From: Hordeum vulgare subsp. vulgare
Taxonomy: Eukaryota > Streptophyta > Magnoliopsida > Poales > Poaceae
DNA: 64,000 nt
Assembly: GCF_904849725.1 (NCBI RefSeq)
Contig: NC_058524.1
Coordinates: 349,801,823 to 349,865,822 of the forward strand
Direction of reading: 5' to 3'
Part shown: in pieces, positions 37,901 to 50,520 of the stretch
How the letters are laid out: the number at the start of each line of letters is the position of its first letter
Numbering within the stretch: the first letter of the stretch is position 1
The notes under the pieces: model-generated
What the model saw: the letters and a program-made list of their open reading frames with translations, nothing else
The model's database searches: none
Told to the model about the DNA's origin: nothing
Made by a program: the position numbers and the translations under genes

Positions 37901-38429
37901 TCGGGGAAACTACTCTTCTTCATAAGATCTATTCCTAAACCCCCGCAGAGATACACTATATTCGTCCCCTTGATTGAGAAGACTTGTTCATCATCATCAC
38001 TCGGCAAGCGAACATGTGCTTGAACAATCCCTAGCGCGGATAGCATCCGAGAAGTACTCGCACGAAGATACGAAAGAAGCTAAATAGGAGACAACATGGG
38101 GGGAGATGATGAAGCTGCACGCCAAAGAAACAAAGGAACGCACGAACGAATGGATGCAGGGGCATAGAAAAACCTCTCTCCACATGGGTGACGAGGAGCA
38201 CTCACTTGTCCCCTCCCAGTGCGGGCTCCCGCCCGCCCTCTTCTGGCAGTTGCCAGCACTCTCGGGCAACAAGCCCCTCCCTCTCTAGCTCCAACAAGCG
38301 GCCCTTGGAAACACGGGACGTCATCCAATCACCCTGGATCCAGGCCGGCGAGAGCGCTATGACACTCGACGAGGACCCGCGTGAGCCCTTCTTGGATCAC
38401 TCGGCCTTTGCTGTCATGCTCTTCACCAT
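34958..38429 (-). pseudogene. antisense multi-exon gene of the Tat element (putative gypsy-type transposon domain)
   Basis: Minus-strand coding stretches lie opposite to pol. An ATG at 38429 begins MVKSMTAKAE, followed at once by TGA. The first exon has HVERGFSMPLHPFVR and, after a frameshift, GWQDSWFYCQDVPVSEE and FFQWRILPL, matching the family known as Putative gypsy type transposon (Transposase_28). I infer six exons from consensus splice sites: 38429-37469, 37382-36961 (acidic), 36880-36386, 35998-35875, 35765-35478 (coiled-coil-like) and 35390-34958, ending VEAVESSSSE. Donors read GTAAAC, GTAAGT, GTAAGT, GTAAAC and GTATGG; acceptors are all AG. Several stops and frameshifts show it is inactive. 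Antisense ORFs between pol and the 3' LTR are known in Tat-lineage elements such as Grande; their role is unclear. Confidence 0.7.
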
Positions 38430-38563
38430 GTCGCACAACGAGATGGTCGAGGCGGCAGAAGGATGTAGACGGGGAAGAACTCTCGGTCGCGGCAAAGAGA
38501 TTGGGGAGAGGAGTGAAATGTCGCGGATCAGAAGCTTGATCCTCTCGTCTCTCTGTCTTGCCA

Positions 38564-38571
38564 CTTTTATA
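38564..38571 (-). promoter_or_regulatory. TATA box of the antisense gene
   Basis: On the minus strand TATAAAAG lies 135 bp upstream of the ATG at 38429, within GGCGTATAAAAGTGG. The position suits an independent promoter with a ~100-base leader. Confidence 0.65.
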
Positions 38572-38579
38572 CGCCACCC

Positions 38580-39194
38580 ATGGATTCTCCATCTAGTAAT
38601 TCACCTATGAGTAGGGGATCCGCAGGATACCTAGGACAGTGTGCCTGCACCACCACCACGACAACTACATATCTGGCGCGACAATCAAGGGACCTCACCA
38701 CTTCCTTCACTTCCCACGTATTTACCATTTTTGCTCCCACTTGCGCGTTCCCTCAATTAAAAAAAAATGCAAAAATACTGCCTCACTCACAAACCGAATG
38801 GATTTTGCATCCACGGCTCAGAATGAAGTGAGTCGAACATCCAGTGGCTCGTCTTACTACGGGATTCCAGTCACTCGGATAAACGAGAGGGTGAACTAAT
38901 CACCCTTACCATAGCGTGAGTGGGATCCGTCCTAACTCGCCGCTAGGCATTCGGAGCTCCGAGATCACGGTCCAAATCAACAACTTATCTTCGCAAAAGA
39001 TAAACAACTGCTAAAGATTGCAAGCATGTGGGCATGCTCGAACACTCGGAATTTTTCACTCCTGAATCCGTAAGGGTTTACTCTGAGTCCGAGTGAAGTA
39101 GCAATGAGCTACGACACCGACATCTTCAAGACAACAAGGACACTAAGAAGTGCCTTTCCCTCGACCAGTAAAACCCCACCGATTCAGGGGCTAC
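38580..39194 (+). other. 3' untranslated region and polypurine tract of the Tat element
   Basis: No coding sequence is seen. Scattered CACTCGG motifs match those in the tandem array. GATTCAGGGGCTAC at 39181-39194 is the likely polypurine tract just before the 3' LTR. Confidence 0.6.
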
Positions 39195-39779
39195 TAATGG
39201 GGTTGTTCATTAGGGTTAGGGCCACAGACCTGTATTCCCAGGGCCCACCTAAGGCCCCACATGAACATCAATGTCCTCAGAGCTACCGCTGCAGTCTTGG
39301 TCTCACTCGGTCAAATAGGTTCTCACTCGGTTGCACAAGGTCACACGGACCATCTTCAGTCAGTTAGACATGCCCTGTCACTCAGACTACAACAAGGTGT
39401 ACACGACGAAGGGACTACAATGGTCACAAACTTAGACTACGACATGAAGTGCAATGAAGACCAACATTAACGCTTGAGTTATAGCTACTCTTACTAGTAA
39501 CTTCCGTAGTTAATAGCATTAACTCACCCTTGTAATGCCGCTCGGCCGGTCGTGACACACTCTATATAAGACAGACCCGAGCTCCTAGACAAGGGTTGAG
39601 CATTCTGTAATCTCACACCCCCATAAGAAAACACTAGCCATTGGGCTCGAGGCGTAGGGTCGTTACCACCCCCGACTGGGGCGTGAACTCATACATCTGA
39701 GTGTAACCATGGCGTCGCAGCTAGACTTCGCCCCCTCGTTTGTACCCGTGTTAGTATTTTCATGATCATTCCCACAACA
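39195..39779 (+). mobile_element. 3' LTR of the Tat-lineage element (family Y)
   Basis: The 585-bp LTR starts TAATGGGG (the usual TG apparently mutated) after a polypurine tract and ends TTCCCACAACA. A TATA box TATATAAG lies at 39563-39570. It is unrelated to the LTR at 29705, so the two ends belong to different families. Confidence 0.65.
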
Positions 39780-39908
39780 TTATAGATGGGAAAAACGTCG
39801 GTCGTTTTTGGTTTATAAAAACTTGTGACGGGCAGCAAACCTCCCTCTATTCTCAGCCGAACCCCTCCTACACAACCTACTAACCCATCATGGCCAATCC
39901 CCGTGACC
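39780..39908. other. unassigned short segment
   Basis: No feature is recognisable between the two LTR-like blocks. Confidence 0.3.
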
Positions 39909-42900
39909 GGATGTCACACCTTGTGTTTGTACCCCCTTGCCACATTATGTTTTCACAAAATTTAGGACCATTTAAAACTTTTTGTGTGCTTGTGATGTTT
40001 GATCTCGTTGCTACTTTCTTGTGTGATTGTTTGTGTTTTAAATCAGAAAAAATATTCTTCTCTCAATAATTCATCTCCATGACCCCAAACCTTTGCCCAA
40101 TTATCATGCCATGTGTATAGGACCAGAAACTATTTCTTATAAAATATTATTTTAACCAAAAGGCATTTATTTAGTTTAAGCTTTCAAAAACCCCTGAGTT
40201 GAGATTTGTATTACAAGTCCTCAATTTAGGACAGTTGTTTTACCCAAAATATTTTATTTGGATCCTATTATCAAAAAGACTTCCCAAAATCGCAAAATAA
40301 TTATTTTAAAAGTTATGTTCTTATTTTAGTTAAACACCTTTTTCTAAGGCCAGAAATGGTCTTTTGTGACAGAAAATTATTTTCTTGATTAAAAAACAAT
40401 TGACAAAATTTATGAAAAGTGAGTGGACAAATATTTTCCATATATAGAAGAGTTTCAACACATGGTCATGTTCAAAATATTGAACAAAAACCCCTCAAAA
40501 CCTTTCTGTCTATTTCAAATATGTAGAAGTGATATAGCCCCCAAATAAGGATGCTACACCAAGTTGTGCATTTGTGGGGATAGAGTTGCCCAACTAAGTC
40601 TACAGAAACCCAATTCTATCCATTTCCATAGTTTTTCATGTTTACATTGTCAACATTGCTCAAATGAGCTCAAACCTTGTGATCACTCTTATTTTTACCC
40701 ACCATTCAATCTTGTCATGCCCATAGCAAGTGGGTAAGCATGTCTTTCTCAAAACAATATCAAACACGTTCTAGTGGTTTTGTAAAAAAAAATAGGTTTC
40801 AACAACTTCTACTACTCGCCTTCACTCCAAACTTTTACCAGAACCCCACATTATTATCTTTTGGCTCCAGTAAGACTTGCATGGCCATGGCTCTATGGTT
40901 GGGGGTGAAAACCCTCATTTCTACCCCTCGACGGCAAGTTTTTACATTCCTCCCCACTCCCCTCATATTCTAGTAAGCTCCCAGAGCATACAAGGACTTT
41001 TTCCTGTTAGTTTATCCCCTAGACTCCATAGACAGAGGAGGCTGCGTCCATGACACCATGGGCATGTCATGGCATTGCCAAAATAACGCTCTGGAGCATG
41101 CTATACTGCACTCCTGCACTATAGTCGCCGCCCAATCACCTCTACCGACAGCCTCGATCCTCCCCATTGTGTCCCCAGAGGTGCCCTCGACATCTGTGAC
41201 ATGACACGCGGTCAACCCTCTCTTCTCTCCTCCACCTTATATCACCCCCATGTGTGTCGAGCGCCGCGAGATCGGTCAACTAAGGTCCTCACACGCGCGA
41301 GCCCCTCTTGCCTTGCCCCGCTCCCTCTCTTTATTCTTCTCAACGCGAACCACGCCCACGACGCACCCCTAGCTCAAAGACGATCCTCTCGTGGACACCT
41401 TGGCCATTTCCATGGACGCCCCTGGGGAGAGCTCATGGTGAGCCATGGCCTCGCCTATAAAATTCTCCCGTGGCTACCCCTTGCTCTCTACGTGCTTCCC
41501 ACTCCTCCCAATCGCACTTCCGCACCTCTTCCCCTTCATTTTGGATCTCAGATGCTCGGGATCGAGCCGGAGCTCGCCGCCTTAGTCCACCGGCCACGGT
41601 GAGGACCCTCCCCGTCATTCCTTTTCCTCGATCTAGAGCCACCTTGACCTCCTCACCCATTCCCCTCTATTTTCCCTCCATTTGGTGCATAGGGCGACCA
41701 GAGCTTCATCTTCGCAAAGCATCACCATTTGACTCCTTGTCGCCGGCGAATAGGGGCTCTCTGACGTCCCTCTCCACCACCATCCGACGTGCGGTGAAAC
41801 CCTGAGCCCAACCATACCACCCACTCATCGAATGGCCACTAGAATCGCCGCCAGTGAGAACCTACTCCTCCCTGTTGCGAGGAGGGAGATGATAGGTGGG
41901 CTCCACCTGTCATCGTCTCCCCTGTCTCCCGCCCATGTCTCCCAAACTCAACGGCTCCTCTCTCGGCCGACTCGGCGGCGCTGGTTCTAGCCCAGTAGGC
42001 ACAGTGCCCCTTTTTATTTCCTATTTTATCAGAACTTGCAAAAATTACCTAGATTTAAATATTGATCCAAACACAATGATTCCAAATCCTAAAATTTTAT
42101 AAAAACCTAAACTATTTAATGGTGTAACTAGTGTAATTCGCACATAAAGTTTTTTACACTGTTTTATTTTAAAACCTAGTTTTAAATATTTTAACTATAT
42201 GTTAAAATGCTTTTTGATACTTTTTACACTTCGAAACAAAAATCCAATAATTTTCACAAAGCTTATATTTACCCTACAATTTTACAAATATGGTGTGATA
42301 TTTTTAGGAAGACTTTATTTTCTATGTTTTTACCGTGGTCTTAGTATTCACCCAAACACAATGATTCCAAATCCTAAAATTTTATAAAAACCTAAACTAT
42401 TTAATGGTGTAACTAGTGTAATTTGCACATAAAGTTTTTTACACTGTTTTATTTTAAAACCTAGTTTTAAATATTTTAACTATCTGTTAAAATGCTTTTT
42501 GATAATTTTTACACTTCGAATCAAAAATCCAATAATTTTCATAAAGCTTATAATTACCCTACAATTTTACAAATATGGTGTGATATTTTTAGGAAGACTT
42601 TATTTTCTATGTTTTTACCGTGGTCTTAGTATTCATCTTATAGTTGCAATGATAGATTGCGTTGTTGACGAAGGAGTTGGATGACAGGACTTTGAAGATC
42701 CTCGAGATTTTGTTGAGCCAGACAAGTAGCCCCTTGATCATGACTTGAAACCCTTTTTGCATGCATATATAACTTACTTTGTTGCATTGAATCATGGTGA
42801 CTATCATGACCACCTATATGGATTGACTCATTTAATTCCTCATTGATACTTGCATGGCATAACTCTACTTGTGCTTAGAGTTGTGTGGGTGGGATGTCGA

Positions 42901-43768
42901 TAGGTCGCTGAGTAGTTGCTACGCAAATGGGATGGGAATATGCATGTTGATAGAAAAAGGAAATGATTTCAAAGAGTTTTTGGAAACCCCGTTGAGGGAG
43001 ATGATGTTGAGCTAGGTGACCACTTCAGAAAGAAGTGGTGTACCGAAGCAAGTTGTGTGTGTGTCTTCGAAAACGGAATAGATTTAAGATTTGTCGACCA
43101 TCCCAACCTTATATGTACAACCACAATATGCCTTATGGGACGGGGATTTCTTGATTACCATGGTTGGCACTAGCTCAGAGCCCGCCATACTAGTGGTGGG
43201 AGTGACGTGGTCACTCTCGAGACGGGCTCGTGCCAAGGAAGGACGACCATGGGTTGTTTTTACAGACACCGGTCACACCGTTGCGTGACCTCATGGATGG
43301 TACTTGTGATGTATATCATGGGGGATGGCACCAACGAGTGGACTCTTTGTTATTATCGTCATGGGAAAGGTATTGTTCGGTTAATTACCTCGGGTATGAA
43401 CAGTACTGCGAGTCGAGTATTGCCACAGAAGTTTCCCGAGTCTTGTAGGTAAAGTGTGCAAACCTCTGAGAGTGTAAAACTATTCGAATAGCCGTGTCCA
43501 CGGTCAAGGACAGTTGGGTGGTGCTTCTTAAAGTACGTCCAGATGTTTTCACGAATATGGTGGGTGCGTGTGAGAAAGATGATACTTGAGTTAAGTCGTA
43601 TGACTTGACATGGTGAATGAACATGGGTTGTTCAACCCCCTACTTATGATGATATCTATAACTTGTTCGTATGGATATCTGCAACCTGTTGATGCATGCT
43701 TTTATAAGTTGACTCATCTTGATAGTGCACTCAAAACTAGCTTTCTGCAACTTACCTACTTAGTGCTA
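39909..43768 (+). mobile_element. long LTR-like block, probably Gypsy (family Z)
   Basis: It starts TGTCACACCTTG. It has an AT-rich first part, a C-rich part with a TATA box TATAAAATT at 41456-41464 and a downstream CT-rich stretch, then AT-rich sequence with a tandem duplication. It ends where homology to the Athila-type LTR begins, near 43768. From memory it resembles very long Triticeae Gypsy LTRs such as Erika, but I cannot confirm this. Frames in the C-rich part look compositional. No primer site or coding domain is seen. Confidence 0.5.
42066..42635. repeat. 285-bp tandem duplication
   Basis: Copy 1 is 42066-42350 and copy 2 is 42351-42635. They differ at only a handful of positions, for example GTAATTCGCAC versus GTAATTTGCAC, and end in the same TTAGTATTCA. 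It is a recent head-to-tail duplication. Confidence 0.9.
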
Positions 43769-44706
43769 TTAGGCCCATGAATGGTGAAGTGTCATGTACT
43801 CGACGTTCACATGACACCACTTAGAGAATCACAATATACATATCAATAAAATATCGAATGAATACCAAATTAACATGATTACTTATGACAAGACTTCTCC
43901 CATGTCCTCAAGAACAAAAGTAACTAGTCACTCATCATCATGGTGTTCAAGATAAGAGGGGTATTGGATAACATAAAGGATCTGAACATTTAGTATCTCA
44001 AGAGGCAAACCAACTAGCATCAACTATGATAAGTAATAAACACTACAAGCCAATCATAGGTGCCAATCTGAAATTCTGACCCAAAGATTGAATACAAGAG
44101 GTAAACAAGGGTTTGAGATGAGATGGTGCTATTGATGGTGATGATGAAGATTGGTCGTCCCATGATGAGAGGGTTGTTGGTGATGACGAAGGCTTCAATT
44201 CCCCCCCCCTCCGGAGGGAAGTGTCCCCGACAGAATCTGCCCGTCGGAGAGCAAAAGTGCTCCTGCTCTAGTTCCAGCTCATGGCGACGGCGCCTCGTCC
44301 CGGAAGTCTCTCCATAAAAGTTTTAGGGTAAAATGACTTATAAACCAGAAGGAGGAGGCCAGACGTGGGCCAGGGGCTCCACGCAACATCAGGGCGTGCC
44401 CAAGGGGGGTGCCCTGGTGCTGTGTGGGCACCTGGCTTCCCTCCTCTAGTGGATCTTTGGCCCAGTATTTTTTATATATTACAAAATAATTCTCCGTGAA
44501 ATTTCAGCCCATTTGGAGATGTGCAGAATAGGTGTCTGTGCTATATACTTTTTAGGCCTTGAAATCCAGCTGTCGGCATTCTCCCTCCTTGTGTAAATCT
44601 TGCATATTAAGAGAGAAAAGGCATTAGAAATACTCCATGAACTGTTAGATTGATAAAAAAATTTATAAATAGCAGCAATAAAACATGATGCAAAATGTAC
44701 GTATCA
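43769..44706 (-). mobile_element. 3' LTR of the Athila element, truncated
   Basis: It matches the distal part of the 5' LTR from about 52370 onward and ends GTATCA at 44706. The opposite end, with GGGTCATCA, is missing. It keeps a 65-bp block (about 44388-44452) that is deleted from the 5' LTR. Confidence 0.8.
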
Positions 44707-44720
44707 ACTCCCCCAAGCTT
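44707..44720 (-). other. polypurine tract
   Basis: The minus strand reads AAGCTTGGGGGAGT immediately before the LTR start TGATAC. It is the expected primer of plus-strand DNA synthesis. Confidence 0.8.
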
Positions 44721-46224
44721 AGAACTCGCTTGTCCTCAAGTGAAAACCGAAATCGAAAAACATGCCCACATGCTTGGAGAGAGAGGTGTCGACAAAAATA
44801 AAATACAGACATGGAAGCATCATGAACAATAACATAACAACAATAAATATCATCATAAAATTCTCACGAGCAAGTAACAATTCACCACAATATATAAGTA
44901 TGAAGCATAAATTTTCTTGAAAACTAACAAACTATGTTCTTAGTCAACAATGCAATTGCAATTCATTGTACTTTCACGAAGGGTCACATGTAGGAGCCTT
45001 TTGGCAAGTCCACATACTCATCTATAATCTAGTCTTTCATGATTGCTAACACTCACTCCATACATATGGAGCATCAAGTTAAAGCCGGACATAGAGGAAG
45101 ATAGGAATCCCAACTTATTCACCTCAAGGGTGATGTCAGCAATAATAACTCATGCTCACCCACATTTAACTGGATATATATGCCTAGATCTTTCCTCACC
45201 ACATGATGCTTGCCAAAGGATAAAATAAAAAGGAATAGAGGGAAAACTTTGACTCTTTGCATAACATAAATGATAGGCCCTTCGCGGAGGGAAAGCAGGG
45301 GTTGTCATGCACTTTTAATTTTGGATGCAATCACTCTTAGTGCAAAGGAACATCACGTGATATTGCCCCTTATGATAGCAACCTTTACTATGTAGTCTTT
45401 CGCTTTTATTATTTGCCATCACAAGGTCGTACCATGCTTATTTTCCCTTACAATAAAATACCGTACATATTTAGGAGACAATTTTATTGCTTTATTGCAC
45501 CGATGACAACTTACTTGATGGATCTTACTGAATCCATAGATAGGTATGGTGGACTCTTATGGCATGTATTTGGTTAAAGGGTTTTGGATGCACAGGTAGT
45601 ATTTCTACTTAGTGCGGAGTATTTGTCTAGAAGGTATTGGGCAAGCACCCCATGTTGGAGGATCCATGACAATATAACTTCTATATGAAGATGAACGAAC
45701 ATAACTCATTACGTTGTCTTCCTTGTCCAACATTAACTGTTTGGCATATAATATTTAATGGTTGCTTTCAATCATAAAAGATGCCCAAGATAGTATATTT
45801 GCATTTGAATCTTCTCTTCCTTATTAACTTTTTCATGAATTGCATCATTGACCAATGCTATGTTTGCCAACCTTCAGTAAATTTTAACACTAATACTCTT
45901 CCTTATGTGATGTCATTACTCACCATAAGATTAGAATATGATCGTTTTCTTTTCATTATTTCATTGCTTCGGATTAGAGCAGAAGAGTAAAGAAGAAAAA
46001 CTCAAACTACTCTTTATTATATAACTCACACACGATTACATAGATAGATGGAAAGAAACTAGAACTCAAAGATAGATCATACTAAACTTTTATTCTACTA
46101 GATCATGAAATAACTAAGGATCAAATTGAAAACAGGTAAAGATAATAAGAGTGATGGTGATACGATATCGGGGCACCTCTCCCAATCTTGGCACAAGCCA
46201 AGGGGAGTGTCCATACCCATATGA
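44721..46224 (-). other. non-coding 3' interior of the Athila element
   Basis: AT-rich, with no coding domain recognised. It lies between the extra ORF and the polypurine tract. Confidence 0.5.
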
Positions 46225-46640
46225 TCAAGCTTCCTCCTTAGTTGGTGGTGGTGATGAAGCAGTCATGTCTTTTAGATCCATTAGAGCAATCAATCTACGG
46301 TTCACGCTTCTGAGGGCTGTGATGTGTTCCTCCAACAAAATAACTTCAGGGTGAGATAAGTGTTATGAACACAAGTTATTTCACATAACCTCAAGGCCAC
46401 GATAAGAGATGGGGGTAGAAGGTGATAATATGGTTGAAGGATATCCTCTTCCTCCACATCCTTTTCCTTCAAAGCAGATTGTCCTCCTTTTGGGTCTTGT
46501 TTCTATGCTTCCATCTTGCCCTTTTCTTTCTTGAGTAACTCTTCCTTGACCTCCATAACATCCACCCTCTTCACATCAGCATCCGTTCCTTCATAAGCTT
46601 GGGGAACATGGCTCTCCCCGATGGATTCCTAGGACGACAT
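46225..46640 (-). pseudogene. extra 3' ORF of the Athila element (env position)
   Basis: An ATG at 46640 opens a frame with stops at codon 4 and again about 45 codons on. Otherwise it reads a charged, helix-forming protein (VMEVKEELLKKEKGKMEA). A late frameshift gives SVNRRLIALMDLKDM before a stop at 46225-46227. Undamaged length would be near 138 residues. It resembles neither an envelope glycoprotein nor any domain I know. A copy of LTR promoter sequence lies just upstream. Confidence 0.5.
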
Positions 46641-46699
46641 ATTTTTGGATGTGCCAAAAAACAGAAGAAACAAGAATAGAAGACATCTCGCGATGCGGT

Positions 46700-46940
46700 G
46701 GTCAAATCAATCCGGGGTGTATATATAGATTTTTTATATTGCATAACAAGTAAAAAGGGAGCAAAATGGAGTCGGGAAGGTGCATCAGGGCCGCACACAG
46801 CATCAGGGTGCGCCCCACGGGGCGCGCCCAGTTGCTGTGTGGGCACCTGGTGGACCCTCTCGACTTCCTTTTGTTTTTATATTTTTATAAATATTACAGA
46901 ACTGACAGAATATATTTTTGCAGAATTTTCGGAGTCCATT
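46700..46940 (-). promoter_or_regulatory. LTR-like promoter copy inside the Athila element
   Basis: This block shares its order of motifs with LTR 44375-44520, including an identical 17-mer GCTGTGTGGGCACCTGG at 46834-46850 and 44419-44435. On the minus strand it ends in CTATATATACACC (about 46720-46732), a TATA-like box about 80 bp before the ATG at 46640. Confidence 0.65.
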
Positions 46941-46943
46941 TAC

Positions 46944-49900
46944 TTACTGTATCACGTACCTATTCCTTTTTGAGTATTCTGGATTGTTCCGGAAGGGCTC
47001 CTTGATATGTTCCTCCGGTGTAATAGTCTCAATAATATAAGTTTCAACATTAATGTGTGTACCTAAAATGTAGTGCTTGATCCTTTGTCCATTTACCACC
47101 TTCAGGTTAGTACCCGCAACATTATTGATCTTTCTGGCTCGGGAACGATAAACTTCTTCGATAATATATGGTCCTTGCCATTTGGAGAGAAGTTTACCTC
47201 CAAAGAACCTAATACGAGAATTATATAATAAAACATATTCACCCACTTTGAATTCTCTCTTTTGGATCCTCTTGCCATGCCATCATTTGACTTTCTCTTT
47301 AAAAAACTTGGCATTAGTATAGGCCTGGGTTCTCCATTCATCAAGTGAGTTAATGTCAAATAACCTCTTTTCACTTGCAAGCTTGAAGTGATAGTTAAGT
47401 TCTTTAACACCACAAAAAGTTTTATGTTCCAGTTTAAGAGGTAAATGACATGCTTTTCCATAAACCATTTTATAAGGAGACATACCCATAGGATTCTTAT
47501 AAGCAGTTCTATAAGCCTACAAAGCATCATATAATTTCTTAGACCAATACTTTCTAGATCTATTGACAGTCTTTTGCAAAATCAACTTTATCTCCCTATT
47601 GCTCAATTCAACTTGACCACTAGATTCAGGATGATAGGGAGACACAATTCTATGATTAACATCATATTTAGCAAGCATCTTACGGAAAGCACCATGAATA
47701 AAATGTGAACCACCATGAGTATTAATATATCTAGGGACTCCAAACCTTGGAAATATTAATTCCTTAAGCATTTTAACTGAAGTGTTGTGATCAACACTTC
47801 TAGTGGGGATGGCCTCAACCATCAAAAACAACAAGAATACGAGTATACCCATTGGACTTAGGAAAAGGTCCCATATAATCAAAACCCCAAACATCAAATG
47901 GTTCAATAACAAGAGAATAATTCATAGGCATTTCCCGACATCTACTGATATTACCAATGCTTTGACACTCATCACAAGATAAGACAAACTTACGAGCGTC
48001 CTTGAAAAGAGTAGGCCAATAAAAAATGGATTGCAATACCTTATGTGCAGTTTTATCTCCTGCATGGTGTCCTCCATAAGCTTCGGAATGAAACTTCCGA
48101 AGAATTTGTTCCTCTTCATGCTCAGGTACACAATGTCTAACAATACCATCCACACATTCTTTATAAACTTGTGGGTCATCCCACAAATAGTGTCTCAAAT
48201 CATAAAAGAACTTTTCTTTTGCTCGTAAGTAAAACTAGGAGGTATAAACTTAGCAACAATATAATTAGCATAGTATACATACCAAGGAGTATTATGAGAA
48301 ACATTAATAGCAGCTAATTGCTCATCAGGAAAACTATCATTAATAGGTTGTGGGTCATCAAGCACATTTTCCAATCTAGACAAGCCATTAACCACGAGAT
48401 TCTCAGCCACTTTCCTATCAACAAGATGATGATCAAACTCTTGCAACAAAAGAACCCACCTAATAAGCCTGGGCTTAGCATGTTTCTTTTCCATAAGATA
48501 CTTAATAGCAGCATGATCAGTGTGAATAGTAACTTTGGAATCAACAATATAAGATCTAAACTTATCACTAGCAAATACAACTGCTAGAAACTCTTTTTGA
48601 GTGGTAGCATAATTCCTTTGGGCGTGTCCAAAGTCTTACTAGCATAATGAATACCATTCAACTTCTTATCAAATATCTGTCCTAGAACAACCCCAACAAC
48701 ATAATCACTAGCATCACACATAATTTCAAAAGGTAAGTCCTAATCAGGTGGCTGAACAATAGGTGCAAAAATTAAAGCTGACTTAAGAGTTTCAAAGGCT
48801 TCTACACAATCATCATAAAAAACAAAAGGAACATATTTTTTGCAAAAGATTGGTAAGAGGCCTGGAAATTTTAGAGAAGTCTTTAATAAATCTCCTATTG
48901 AAACCAGCATGACCAAGGAAACTTCTTATAACTTTAATATCCTTCGGGCATGGTATCTTCTCAATAGCATAAACTTTTGCTTTATCAACCTCAATACCTC
49001 TTTCAGAAATTTTATGGCCCAAGACAATACCTTCATTAACCATAAAGTGGCACTTCTCCGAATTCAAGACAAAATTTGTTTGTTCACATCTCTGCAAAAC
49101 TCGGTCAAGGTTGCTTAAGCAATCATCAAAAGAAGTTTCCTATACGGAGAAATCATCCATGAAAACCTCAACAATCTTTTCACAAAAATCAGAGAAGATA
49201 GCAGTCATACATCTTTCAGAAGTAGCAGGTGCATTGAATAAACCAAAAGGCACATGTCTATAAGCAAAAGTTCCAAAAGGGCAGGTAAAGGTGGTTTTCT
49301 GTTGATCAGATTGTGCAATAGGTATTTGAGAAAAAACAAAATAACCATCCAAGAAAAAAAGTGTGTGTGCTTAGAAAACCTTTCGAACATTTGATCAATA
49401 AAAGGTAAAGGGTAGTGATCTTTCCTAGTAACTTTATTAAACTTTCCAAAATATATCACCATCCTATAATAAGTTACTATCCTTTGCGGAATAAGTTCAC
49501 TCTTATAATTAGGAACAACAGTAATACCGCCCTTTTTAGGAACACAATGAACTGGACTCACCCATCTACTATCAGTTATGGGATAGATAATACCTGCTTC
49601 GAGAAGCTTTAATATTTCAGTTCTTACCACATCATTCATCTTCGGATTTAAACGTCGTTGGTGGTCAACAACGGGTTTATCATCTGTTCCATAATAATCT
49701 TGTGATGACATAGAGTGGGACTAATGCCCTTAAGATCATCGAGAGTATATCCGATAGCGGCACGGTGCTTCCTCGGAACTTTTAATAATCCATTTTCCTC
49801 ATGCTCTGAAAGGTTAGCAGTGATAATAACAGGATATATTTTCTTTTCATCAGGATAAGCATATTTCACAGTATCAGGCAATTGCTTCAATTCAAACACA

Positions 49901-50520
49901 TGATCACTCTTAGGTGGAGGAGGACCTCCCAAAGTTTCAACAGTCAAATTATGCTTAAGGATATGTGGCTGCTTAAAGAAAACCTCATCTATTTCATTCC
50001 TTTCATTCATATGCAAATCATTCTCATGCTCAAGGAAATAATGTTCCAAAGGATCGGTTGGAGGCACATCAATAGCAGCAAGACTAACAACTTCATATTT
50101 ACTAGGCAACTCTACATCATGTGGTTGTCTACGAAAGTTAGAGAAATTAAATTCATGAGACACACCACCAAATTTGACACTGACAGTCTCTTTAGCACAA
50201 TCAATTTGAGCAATAATAGTATTCAAGAAAGGTCTACCAAATATGATTGGACAAAAGCTATCTGGTGGATAACCAAGAACAAGAAAATCAGTAGGGTGTT
50301 TGATCATACCACATATGACTTCAACATCTCTGACAATACCAAGTGGTGAAATAGTATTTCTGTCGGCAAGCTTAATACTCACATCAATATCCTTAATCCC
50401 AGCAGGTGCAATATCATTCATGACTTCTTCATATAAAGTAAAAGGAATAGAACTTATGCTAGAACCCACATCACATAAACCATCATAGCAATGTTATCCA
50501 ATTTGAACAGAAATAACAGG
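46944..50520 (-). pseudogene. pol: Athila pol: protease, RT, RNase H, integrase
   Basis: Domains in order on the minus strand. Protease has active site CDVGSS (aspartate codon 50470-50472) and flap IIFGRPFLNT. RT runs over about 49711-48813, with catalytic DD at 49152-49157 in FMDDFSV. The RNase H end reads [20 protein letters not shown] at about 48420. The integrase zinc-binding region follows (HSEAYGGHHAGDKTAH, CDECQ), then core motifs FDYMGPFP, THGGSHF (the expected aspartate is histidine) and PESSGQVELSNREIK. The C-terminal KWQGPYIIEEVYRS ends near 46950. Stops (for example after FSV, and before the protease at about 50512) and several frameshifts break the frame. It would have copied and integrated element DNA. 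Confidence 0.85.

Noticed and set aside
41201..41805. Plus-strand frames rich in S, P and R as a host gene
   Set aside because: They lie downstream of a TATA box in a long LTR-like block, overlap in several frames and give no domain.
46225..46640. Retroviral-type envelope gene in the env position
   Set aside because: The product lacks a signal peptide and transmembrane segment and is a short charged helical protein.
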